Shown one piece after another: positions 26,681 to 34,586 of a DNA stretch of 64,000 nt. A program made the translations under genes and the position numbers. The notes below the pieces were generated by a model, which saw only the letters and a list, made by a program, of their open reading frames with translations, ran no database searches and was not told where the DNA came from. The DNA is from an uncultured SAR116 cluster alpha proteobacterium (GTDB lineage Bacteria; Pseudomonadota; Alphaproteobacteria; Puniceispirillales; Marisalimonadaceae), in contig CACAAB010000005.1 of the NCBI GenBank assembly GCA_902530325.1, positions 1 to 64,000 of the forward strand, read 5' to 3'. The number at the start of each line of letters is the position of its first letter. Position 1 is the first letter of the stretch.

Positions 26681-27895
26681 ATGTTATCAAAAAAAATTGA
26701 CTGGCAGTTAATCATTTTCGTTTGCTCATTGATAATTATTATGATTATGGGAGTTCGCCAGTCTTTAGGTCTCTTTTTAGAACCTATTAGCCAGTTCATG
26801 AAAGACGGGAAAGAATTTTTTTCTTTTGCAATAGGTTTTCAAGCAATTATATGGGGTGTTGTAACGTTTGGCTTAGGTATACTAATTGATAAATTCGGAC
26901 CACAAAAAGTTTTGGCTTTTGGAATCGTTTGTTTTGCATCTGGAATTTTTTTAATGAGCAACCCTAACAATCAACTAACATTATTTTCAGCCACTTCATT
27001 AATGGGATTTGGACTAGGTGGTGCTGGAATGGCCACAATGGTTAGCATTGCAGGTAAGGTTGCACCTCCAGAAAAGAGATCATTTGCAATGGGTTTAATT
27101 GCAGCTGCTGCATCTTTTGGTCAATTTGCAGTCGTTTTGCCTACGATGTGGATGAATAAAATTTTGGGATGGGAAACTAGTTTAATTGTTTTATCTATAA
27201 TAACAACCTCACTTTTATTATTATTACCCTTATTAAATAATACAAATGAACAAAACAATAAAAACGAAATCTTTAAAGATGAATTACAAAACACTTTAAT
27301 TTTCTCATTAAAAGAGCGTAATTATATTTTATTGATAATGGGATTTTTTGTATGTGGATTTCATGTAACGTTTATAGGATTACACCTACCAACGGACTTG
27401 ATGTTTAAAGGTATTTCAGCTGAGGTTGCTGGTTGGTCTCTTGCAATTATTGGTGTTACCAACATTCTCGGCACTCTTGGATTTGGGTGGTTAGGAACAA
27501 AAGTAAAAAAACCAATGCCATTAGCTTTAATATATTTAATGAGGTCAATTACTATAACTATATTTGTTTTATCTCCACCATCTGCAACTGTAGCTATTTT
27601 ATTTGGTGCTGTAATAGGTATTTTATGGTTGGCAACAGTGCCTATGACAAATGCTATAATATTAGCATTTATTGGACCAAAATATCTAGCAACATTGTCT
27701 GGTATTTGTTTTATTTGCCATCAATTGGGTGCAGTTTTAGGGGCTTGGCTTGGTGGCCGATTCTTTGATTTGTATGGAAGTTATGAAAATATGTGGTGGC
27801 TTAGCGTAGCTCTTGGAATAGCGGCTTTCTTTCTAACAATTACTGTTAAAGAAAAACCATTTTTAGTAAATTCAGAAATCAAACAAATAAGTTAA
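26681..27895 (+). CDS. MFS transporter, monocarboxylate/oxalate-formate-like group
   Basis: 404 residues with twelve predicted helices and a cytoplasmic break near residue 190. The N-terminal MGVRQSLGLFLEPISQFM and the helix 2-3 loop GILIDKFGPQKVL are typical of the MFS branch that includes monocarboxylate and oxalate/formate carriers. AAGG precedes the ATG. It runs convergently into the acetoacetyl-CoA synthetase gene with a 4-bp overlap, so a link to short-chain acid use is possible but not shown. Confidence 0.82.
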   Translation: MLSKKIDWQLIIFVCSLIIIMIMGVRQSLGLFLEPISQFMKDGKEFFSFAIGFQAIIWGVVTFGLGILIDKFGPQKVLAFGIVCFASGIFLMSNPNNQLTLFSATSLMGFGLGGAGMATMVSIAGKVAPPEKRSFAMGLIAAAASFGQFAVVLPTMWMNKILGWETSLIVLSIITTSLLLLLPLLNNTNEQNNKNEIFKDELQNTLIFSLKERNYILLIMGFFVCGFHVTFIGLHLPTDLMFKGISAEVAGWSLAIIGVTNILGTLGFGWLGTKVKKPMPLALIYLMRSITITIFVLSPPSATVAILFGAVIGILWLATVPMTNAIILAFIGPKYLATLSGICFICHQLGAVLGAWLGGRFFDLYGSYENMWWLSVALGIAAFFLTITVKEKPFLVNSEIKQIS

Positions 27896-29865
27896 GTATT
27901 CAACTCATTTATACTTTTATACTCTTCTAAACATTCGGGGTTTGCCAATGCAGTAATGTTGTTTATCTGTTTGTTGTGTATTATATCTCTTACTGCAAGT
28001 TCTGCTATTTTACCTGACTTTGTTCTTGGAATATCATTGACTGCTATTATTTTTTCTGGCACATGCCTTGGTGAAGCACCTATTTTAATTTTTGATTTAA
28101 TTTCATCAATTAATTCTTGTGTCAAATTAGAGTTTTCTTTAAGTTTTACAAAAAGTACAACTCTTGTGTCGCCTTTCCAAATTTGACCTATAACTAAACC
28201 CTCCAAAACTTCTTTAACTTGTTCAACTTGCCTATAGATTTCAGCAGTGCCAATACGAACTCCACCAGGATTTAGGGTGGCATCTGACCTCCCAAAAATT
28301 ATGAACCCATTATTTTCAGTCTTTAAGATATAATCACCGTGACACCATACATTTTTATATTTATTAAAATAGGCGTCATGATATTTTTCATTATTATTAT
28401 CGTTCCAAAAATACAATGGCATACTAGGAAAACTGTTTACACAAACTAATTCTCCTTTCTCATTTTTGAGGGACTTTGCATTATCATCATAAACATGAAC
28501 ATCCATACCTAAAATTGGTCCTTGTATTTCTCCTCTTCTAACCACTGACATTGGATTACCACCTATAAAACATCCAACTATATCTGTTCCTCCCGATAAG
28601 CTTGCAACGGAAACATCTTTTTTTATACAGCTGTATATGTAGTCAAAACTTTCATGGATTAATGGTGAACCTGTTGACCCTATAGTCTCTAGAGTTTTTA
28701 ATTTATATTTATCAATAATGTTAATATTTTCCTTACTTAATGCGTCAATATATTTTGCTGACACACCCATAAAGTTAATTTCTTCACTGTCTACAAAATC
28801 CCATAAAATTTCTGGGTTTGGGAAAAAAGGAGAACCATCATATAAATAAATTGTAGACTTTAGCAATAATCCTGATACAAGCCAATTCCACATCATCCAT
28901 CCACAAGTGGTAAAGTAGAACACTCTACTTCCTTTTTTTGCATTTGAATGCAACCCCATTTCAACTAAATGTTTTAAAAGAATTCCACCATTAGAATGAA
29001 CGATACATTTTGGTTTCCCAGTAGTGCCACTAGAAAACATAATATATAAAGGGTCACTCAAACTAAGTGGCTCAAAAAACATTTTATTTGTTGAATATTG
29101 ATTTAGAATTGCATTATAATCTATTATTTTGTTATTATTATAATCAATTTCAATCCCCAAAAGAGGCACTAACACAATTTTTTGTAAAGAAGGTAAAGCT
29201 TTAACTACTTCTATTACTTTGTTAGTAATATTAATTTCTTTACCATTATACCAATAACCATCTGTAGTAATTAAAATTTTTGGCTCTATTTGACCAAATC
29301 TGTCTAAAACTCCGTTTACACCAAAGTCTGGAGACGCAGAAGAAAAAATTGCCCCTATCGATGAAGTGGCTAACATCATTATTACTGTCTCAGGCATATT
29401 AGGCATGTAAGCAGCAACTCTATCTCCTTTAGCAACACCCTGTTTTTTCATAAAATTTGCTAATGTAGATACTTGAGCTTTTAAATCTTTCCAAGACACC
29501 TCTTTTCTGATTTTATCTTCGGATTTAAACACAATAGCTGGACCTGAAACGTCCCCTGAAAGCATGTTTTCAGCATAATTAACCTTGCCATTAGGAAAAA
29601 ACTTACTTCCAGGCATTTCATTTAATGGCTCGATGTATGGCTTTATCCCTTTTAAGCCTTTAATTTCAAAAAATTCCCAAATTGATAACCAAAAATCAGC
29701 CTTGTTTTCAATTGACCAAGTATGTAATTCAGTAAAATTTTGAATATTTAAATTATTTTTTTCATTAATAGTTTTAATAAATTTATACATCTGTGAAGAC
29801 TTGACTCTTTCATCAGATGGGGCCCAAATCACAGGATTAGAAACGATTTCTTTTTCCATAATCAA
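27892..29865 (-). CDS. aacS: Acetoacetyl-CoA synthetase
   Basis: ANL-superfamily ligase of 657 residues that activates acetoacetate. The P-loop FSSGTTGKPKCIVHS, the SGGTDIVGCFIGG block specific to acetoacetyl-CoA synthetases, the GRSDATLNPGGVRIG hinge and the lysine of RTKSGKIAE are all present. The N-terminal ACAS domain (about residues 40-95) is intact. The product is the substrate of the thiolase at 8485. It is 11 bp downstream of the pterin dehydratase gene. Confidence 0.93.
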   Translation of the reverse strand: MIMEKEIVSNPVIWAPSDERVKSSQMYKFIKTINEKNNLNIQNFTELHTWSIENKADFWLSIWEFFEIKGLKGIKPYIEPLNEMPGSKFFPNGKVNYAENMLSGDVSGPAIVFKSEDKIRKEVSWKDLKAQVSTLANFMKKQGVAKGDRVAAYMPNMPETVIMMLATSSIGAIFSSASPDFGVNGVLDRFGQIEPKILITTDGYWYNGKEINITNKVIEVVKALPSLQKIVLVPLLGIEIDYNNNKIIDYNAILNQYSTNKMFFEPLSLSDPLYIMFSSGTTGKPKCIVHSNGGILLKHLVEMGLHSNAKKGSRVFYFTTCGWMMWNWLVSGLLLKSTIYLYDGSPFFPNPEILWDFVDSEEINFMGVSAKYIDALSKENINIIDKYKLKTLETIGSTGSPLIHESFDYIYSCIKKDVSVASLSGGTDIVGCFIGGNPMSVVRRGEIQGPILGMDVHVYDDNAKSLKNEKGELVCVNSFPSMPLYFWNDNNNEKYHDAYFNKYKNVWCHGDYILKTENNGFIIFGRSDATLNPGGVRIGTAEIYRQVEQVKEVLEGLVIGQIWKGDTRVVLFVKLKENSNLTQELIDEIKSKIKIGASPRHVPEKIIAVNDIPRTKSGKIAELAVRDIIHNKQINNITALANPECLEEYKSINELNT

Positions 29866-29876
29866 TTCACTAAAAA

Positions 29877-30173
29877 TTAAAAATAATTTTTGAAACTACT
29901 TTCAGCAAAAAGTGCCATGTCATAATCTAATTCTGTAATTCCACCTTTATCATGAGTGGTTAGAGTTATTGTGACTTTATTATAAACATTTTCCCATTCA
30001 GGATGATGATTTATTTGTTCAGCCTTCATAGCTAAAGAAGTCATAAAAGAAAACGCTTGTTTAAAATCAGCAAACTTAAAAAGTTTACTATAAGCCTCTC
30101 TACCATCAGATGTTTTCTCCCAACCATTAATTTCATTAAATTTTTGTTTATAATCTTCACATTCCATTACCAA
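29877..30173 (-). CDS. Pterin-4a-carbinolamine dehydratase (PhhB/PCD family)
   Basis: 98-residue protein. The active-site region NHHPEWENVYNKVTITLTTHDKGGIT contains the paired histidines and downstream histidine of the family. The enzyme recycles tetrahydropterin after aromatic amino acid hydroxylation; no phenylalanine hydroxylase gene is nearby, so the partner is elsewhere or the protein has another pterin-related role. Its start overlaps the upstream FMN reductase gene by 17 bp; Met3 at 30167 is an alternative start. Confidence 0.9.
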   Translation of the reverse strand: MVMECEDYKQKFNEINGWEKTSDGREAYSKLFKFADFKQAFSFMTSLAMKAEQINHHPEWENVYNKVTITLTTHDKGGITELDYDMALFAESSFKNYF

Positions 30174-30765
30174 AATCCTTTCTATTTATAATTTTTCTTA
30201 ATGGCTTCATGTTATCGGCATAAGCTATGAATAATTTTAATACATAGTCAATTCTGTTGTCTAACCACTCAGGAATATTTTTTCCATGGTTGCCTGGATT
30301 GAATTCTTCTACATTTCTAATTATGATATTTTCTGGTATCCACATTATGTGAGTATTTTTATAAGAAGAAGATCTCAATTCAGCTATAGGATAAGCTCCG
30401 CCATTTCCACTACTAACAGAAACAATTAATCCAGGCTTATGAGAAAACTCACCATTACCACATAATAAAAAAAGATTTTTGGCGACTGGAGTCGCCATAC
30501 CTCCATACTCAGGAACCACTAAAATAAAACCATCTGAATTTTGTAATTTTTCTGAAATTGAATTCCAAGTTTTACCCCAAATACCTTTACCATTTTTTTT
30601 GTCGGGTGACCAAAAAGGTAAAGATGATATAGCTAAATCTAAAAAAAAAGTTTCTAAGTTAGGATCTAAATTTAAAAGGTTATTATTTAATGAATCAGAA
30701 ACCTTTTTTGATTGAGAGTCAATTCTATGGCTTGCAGATATAATTGAGATTATCATAGTAAACAT
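30157..30765 (-). CDS. NADPH-dependent FMN reductase-family protein
   Basis: Flavodoxin-fold oxidoreductase of 202 residues. The N-terminal ISIISASHRIDSQSKKVSD is the phosphate-binding loop, and VPEYGGMATPVAKNLF contains the flavin-binding segment that corresponds to PEYNG in the family. Probably an NAD(P)H:FMN or quinone reductase. It is first of three minus-strand genes with pterin dehydratase and aacS, and diverges from pyrC over 83 bp. Confidence 0.85.
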   Translation of the reverse strand: MFTMIISIISASHRIDSQSKKVSDSLNNNLLNLDPNLETFFLDLAISSLPFWSPDKKNGKGIWGKTWNSISEKLQNSDGFILVVPEYGGMATPVAKNLFLLCGNGEFSHKPGLIVSVSSGNGGAYPIAELRSSSYKNTHIMWIPENIIIRNVEEFNPGNHGKNIPEWLDNRIDYVLKLFIAYADNMKPLRKIINRKDFGNGM

Positions 30766-30848
30766 TCCAAAAATTGTTTAAAGTAAATAAAACATACACT
30801 AAATAACTTATATTTTAAATTTTATTTTCAAAGAATAGATCTCATACA

Positions 30849-31889
30849 ATGGAAGAAATAAAAATTACCAAACCTGATGATTGGCATGTTCATTTTAGAG
30901 ACGAAATAATTTTAAAAGCTGTTGTACCTGAAACGTCAAGACATTTTGCAAGGGCAATAGTCATGCCTAATTTAATTCCTCCTATAGTTACTGAAACTCA
31001 AGCAATTGAATATAAAAAAAGAATAAAAAAAGCTATTCCAAAAACTGACAAATTTAAACCATTTATGACAATATATTTGACTGAAACCGTTAATAGAAAA
31101 CAATTAAAGGAAGCATATAATAATGGTACAGTTTTTGCGGCTAAACTTTACCCCGCAGGGGCGACCACTAATTCTGATTCCGGTGTAAAAGACATAAAAA
31201 AAATTATGCCAACACTTGAAACAATGGCAGAAATAGGAATGCCACTTTTAATTCACGGAGAGGTTACAGATAAAGCAATTGATATTTTTGATAGAGAGAA
31301 AAAGTTTTTAGATACAACATTAGAATTTATTCGCCAGCGATTACCTCAATTGAAAATTACTCTTGAACATATTACTACAAAAGAATCTGTAAGTTACATT
31401 AACGAAAGTAACAAAAATCTTGTAGCCTCGATAACTCCCCACCATCTAGCTCTAAATAGAAATGCTCTTTTTGTTGGTGGTATAAAGCCTCATAATTATT
31501 GTTTACCTATTTTGAAAAGAGAAATTCACAGGAAAGCTCTTATCAATGTCGCAACAAGTGGAAATCCTAAATTTTTTTTAGGATCGGACACTGCACCTCA
31601 TTTTAGTCATGACAAGGAAAGCGAATGCGGATGTGCCGGGATATTTAATGCAACGAATTGCCTATCTGTTTTAGCTCAAATTTTTGACAACTATAAATCA
31701 ATTGATAAGCTTGAAAATTTTGTTAGCATTAATGGATCTACACACTATGGATTAAAGAAGAATAAGCAGAGTATTACACTTATCAAAGAATACAAACCTG
31801 TATTATTTAAAAAAGAATTATTAATCAATAGCAATAGTATAAAAGTCTTTGATCCAGGTATAAAATTATTTTGGAAAATTAAGTCCTAA
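30849..31889 (+). CDS. pyrC: Dihydroorotase, class II
   Basis: Zinc amidohydrolase of pyrimidine synthesis, 346 residues, as for E. coli PyrC. Metal ligands are visible: His13 and His15 in DWHVHFRD, the carboxylated Lys99 in FAAKLYPAGATTNS, His136 in LIHGEVTD, His174 in LEHITT, and Asp247 in LGSDTAPH. It is a single-gene unit. The 117-bp downstream spacer is plain AT-rich DNA without a clear terminator. Confidence 0.94.
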   Translation: MEEIKITKPDDWHVHFRDEIILKAVVPETSRHFARAIVMPNLIPPIVTETQAIEYKKRIKKAIPKTDKFKPFMTIYLTETVNRKQLKEAYNNGTVFAAKLYPAGATTNSDSGVKDIKKIMPTLETMAEIGMPLLIHGEVTDKAIDIFDREKKFLDTTLEFIRQRLPQLKITLEHITTKESVSYINESNKNLVASITPHHLALNRNALFVGGIKPHNYCLPILKREIHRKALINVATSGNPKFFLGSDTAPHFSHDKESECGCAGIFNATNCLSVLAQIFDNYKSIDKLENFVSINGSTHYGLKKNKQSITLIKEYKPVLFKKELLINSNSIKVFDPGIKLFWKIKS

Positions 31890-32006
31890 TTCTTTTATCT
31901 AGCATAATTTTAAGATAATAAATAAATATAAAAAAATTGATTAATAAATTTCTTCAAAAATCAAAATGTATTTTCTTATCAAATTTTTATTATTACAATT
32001 CTCTAA

Positions 32007-33182
32007 CTAACTAGATTTAAGACTTAATTTTGAGTTTCTAAGAAACATGAATATAAAGAGTAAATCAGCTTTTATTTGAATTTTTATAGATTTAAAAAAA
32101 CCTTTTTGTTTTATGTTTTTTTTCAATTCCATAAATGTAAACAAGTATAGAAGAGAAGTTACCCGTTTAATTATATTTTTTCCATCATTAGTATGCGGCA
32201 AACCATAAGTCATAATCATGTCTTTTAGAAGCCACTCTATAACGTTTCTTTCGTGTGTAGAGATAATTTTGAACCAATTTTTACTTGATCTTAGTGAAAC
32301 ATCAAATGTATCAATTTTACCAAAAGCAGAATTTCCCAACCAAATTTTGCCAATTATAGAAGTTTGAAACATGGTTTTTTGAATAAAATTAACTCCAATA
32401 AATATAGATAATTTTTTTAGTTCACGTTCTGGATTCAAATGTATCATCTCATTAGATAAAGTCATAAATTGAACTTTTCCAAAATATTTATCAAATGGTT
32501 TTATACAATTAAAGTATTCTCGGTATATATTTAAAAGAGCTATTAATGCTGCCCGCCCACCATGATTTGAAGAATAAACTCCTGAACCATAGTTTGCTAT
32601 AGGGTCTCTAGTCATGTGGACTAATTTACAACGTTTGTTTTTTTTTATTAGCTTAACAAATGATCCTTGGTAATACATATACCTATTATCAGGTTTTTTT
32701 AGATTAGTGAGCATAAAATGCAGAGGAATTAAAATGGCTACATAAGACCTTTGATTTGGTAAAAATAATTCTTTATATATTTTAGAAAAACTTTCTAAAA
32801 ACTGTAGTAATTGATATTTTTTAGCTTCATGTTTATTAACTAAATTTCTCATTTTATTATATATCAATTTCTTTGATCTTTCAGAAAAAATTTTTTTTAA
32901 ACTTTTAACTATAGATAATGAATGAAGATGAGTTTCTCCCACTGTAATGCTTTTTTCAGTTAACATAGGTTTGAAATATTTATCTAAAAATAAGTTTAAA
33001 AAATCTAAACTCCAATAATTTGTTGTTTCCCAGTTTTTGATTAATGGATAATCAAATGCGATAGGCATTACTAAAATTTCAGGATGTTGATCTAGTAATC
33101 CATGAAGAAAGTATGAACCAGAATTCATATTCTTTGTCATAAATATAAAGGTAACTTCTTTTTTAGATGTTATTTTAAGCAT
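32007..33182 (-). CDS. Sulfotransferase-fold protein; candidate phosphoramidate transferase
   Basis: 391 residues. The 5'-phosphosulfate-binding loop pattern is at residues 16-34 (TKNMNSGSYFLHGLLDQHP), and a 3'-phosphate-binding element is in HMTRDPIANYGSGVYSS. The family normally uses PAPS. Here the gene ends the phosphoramidate cassette, whose predicted final donor is a 3'-phosphorylated nucleotide analogous to PAPS, so transfer of phosphoramidate rather than sulfate is a reasonable hypothesis. No sulfate-activation genes are seen. A conventional glycan sulfotransferase remains possible. Confidence 0.68.
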   Translation of the reverse strand: MLKITSKKEVTFIFMTKNMNSGSYFLHGLLDQHPEILVMPIAFDYPLIKNWETTNYWSLDFLNLFLDKYFKPMLTEKSITVGETHLHSLSIVKSLKKIFSERSKKLIYNKMRNLVNKHEAKKYQLLQFLESFSKIYKELFLPNQRSYVAILIPLHFMLTNLKKPDNRYMYYQGSFVKLIKKNKRCKLVHMTRDPIANYGSGVYSSNHGGRAALIALLNIYREYFNCIKPFDKYFGKVQFMTLSNEMIHLNPERELKKLSIFIGVNFIQKTMFQTSIIGKIWLGNSAFGKIDTFDVSLRSSKNWFKIISTHERNVIEWLLKDMIMTYGLPHTNDGKNIIKRVTSLLYLFTFMELKKNIKQKGFFKSIKIQIKADLLFIFMFLRNSKLSLKSS

Positions 33183-33213
33183 AAAATTTTATTATTAGTA
33201 AAGATAGACATTA

Positions 33214-33936
33214 CTAATTCCTATTTTGGTATAACCATAAATCTTCTTGCGAGTCTATTTCTCCCCATTTTCCCTCATAAGGCAATGCATCTATTAATAC
33301 ATTATTGCTTTCTATTACTTTTTGCAATACTTGTGTCATTTGAATCATATCAGATTCATGTTTTTTAAGATTAGACAAAACTTTAATCACTTCAGCCCAT
33401 CCCTTTGGAGTGAAACGTAGCAAGCCCATATATTGACCTTCAATTTCATCAATTATTTTTGGTTTTTTCCCAATTTCAGCTAACTTATTTTCTGAAGTTA
33501 GTCTGAAGGTCTCAGCATCTACAAGAGGATCACTAAATCTTTTTTGCCAGAGTTTTAGCCAGTTAGGATCGTAAGTAACTGCTAGAGATTCATTGCTGTA
33601 AATCAGTGAATTTACTGCGTCTATTCCATAAAATATATCAGAATAACTCACAATGCATGGTTCGGAAACAAGCCAATCATCAGCACAAGTAAGTGAAAAA
33701 ACCATGTTAGTTTCTTTCCATCTTTTATTATGAAATTGAGTTAATTTTCTATCTAGTAACAGGTTTTTTTTATACCCTGTAACAATACCAATTTCTGTAA
33801 CTCCTGCTGACTTGAGAGTTTCTATCTGAATGTCAAGCAAGGATTTGCCATGCAATTTAACTAAACACTTTAGATTGTTTTCAGTTAAATTTTTCATTCG
33901 ACTACCCCTGCCAGCGGCAAGAATTATACCTTTCAT
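33214..33936 (-). CDS. Nucleotidyltransferase; probable CTP:phosphoglutamine cytidylyltransferase (Cj1416-like)
   Basis: GT-A-like sugar-nucleotidyltransferase fold, 240 residues. The signature LAAGRGSRM is at residues 6-14 followed by a conserved Lys in NNLKCLVKLHGKSLLD, and the metal Asp lies in SYSDIFYG. The family usually makes NDP-sugars or CDP-choline. Its place directly after a glutamine-kinase-like and an amidohydrolase gene matches Cj1418-Cj1417-Cj1416 of Campylobacter jejuni, so the likely reaction is CTP with L-glutamine phosphate to give a CDP-linked amidate. Gap to the next gene upstream is 5 bp. Confidence 0.8.
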   Translation of the reverse strand: MKGIILAAGRGSRMKNLTENNLKCLVKLHGKSLLDIQIETLKSAGVTEIGIVTGYKKNLLLDRKLTQFHNKRWKETNMVFSLTCADDWLVSEPCIVSYSDIFYGIDAVNSLIYSNESLAVTYDPNWLKLWQKRFSDPLVDAETFRLTSENKLAEIGKKPKIIDEIEGQYMGLLRFTPKGWAEVIKVLSNLKKHESDMIQMTQVLQKVIESNNVLIDALPYEGKWGEIDSQEDLWLYQNRN

Positions 33937-33941
33937 AGAAA

Positions 33942-34586
33942 TTACTTTCCTTTTAAAATTTTTAATTTTTTACTGTTAAATAGTGATCTAATCTGAGTGA
34001 TATCTCTAATGGAAAAATTTTTTTCACGCTCAGGGTGCCACATCCAACCTTCCCATGGTAAGTAATTATGACGAATTGCTTCTATTTCTCCATCTTCACT
34101 AAATGCTAATACGGTAAAATCTTGAGGACACCTTTCTAATGAGAAAGCATGGTAACTATTAACAACACCAGAGAGTTTCCCAAAAATTTTATGTCTTGTT
34201 TTTATATGTTTCTGAACTGGATGAAGACTAACACCTGCCCAATTAGCAATCATTTGCATTCCCCTACATATTCCTAGTAGAGGTAATTTTTTTGAAATAG
34301 CGAAATCCATAAGATGTTTTTCAGTTATGTCTCTTTCTTTAAATTCATGTAGATTATTCCCCCCAGAAAGAACTATTGCATCAGGTTTTACAAATTTAAG
34401 CCATTTTGAAAAATCTTTAGCATATTTATTTGTATTATCCATATAATTTTCAATTGCATTTGGTACTGGAATCGGAATAAAACCCGCCTGCCACAAAAAA
34501 ATAATTAATCGTTGATCTAATTCGTCTCGCTTTTCCTGACGTTCAGAAAAAAATGTAATTCTTTGACTAACTGCCACTCTTATCAT
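33942..34586 (-). CDS. Class I glutamine amidotransferase-like hydrolase; probable gamma-glutamyl-CDP-amidate hydrolase (Cj1417-like)
   Basis: 214 residues, PuuD/peptidase C26-like. The catalytic triad is Cys107 in LGICRGMQ, His184 and Glu186 in WHPERE. In the Campylobacter pathway the corresponding enzyme hydrolyses the gamma-glutamyl amidate to glutamate and cytidine diphosphoramidate. The ATG overlaps the stop codon of the upstream PEP-synthase-like gene by 4 bp, so coupling is tight. General gamma-Glu-GABA hydrolase is a less likely reading because of the neighbours. Confidence 0.82.
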   Translation of the reverse strand: MIRVAVSQRITFFSERQEKRDELDQRLIIFLWQAGFIPIPVPNAIENYMDNTNKYAKDFSKWLKFVKPDAIVLSGGNNLHEFKERDITEKHLMDFAISKKLPLLGICRGMQMIANWAGVSLHPVQKHIKTRHKIFGKLSGVVNSYHAFSLERCPQDFTVLAFSEDGEIEAIRHNYLPWEGWMWHPEREKNFSIRDITQIRSLFNSKKLKILKGK

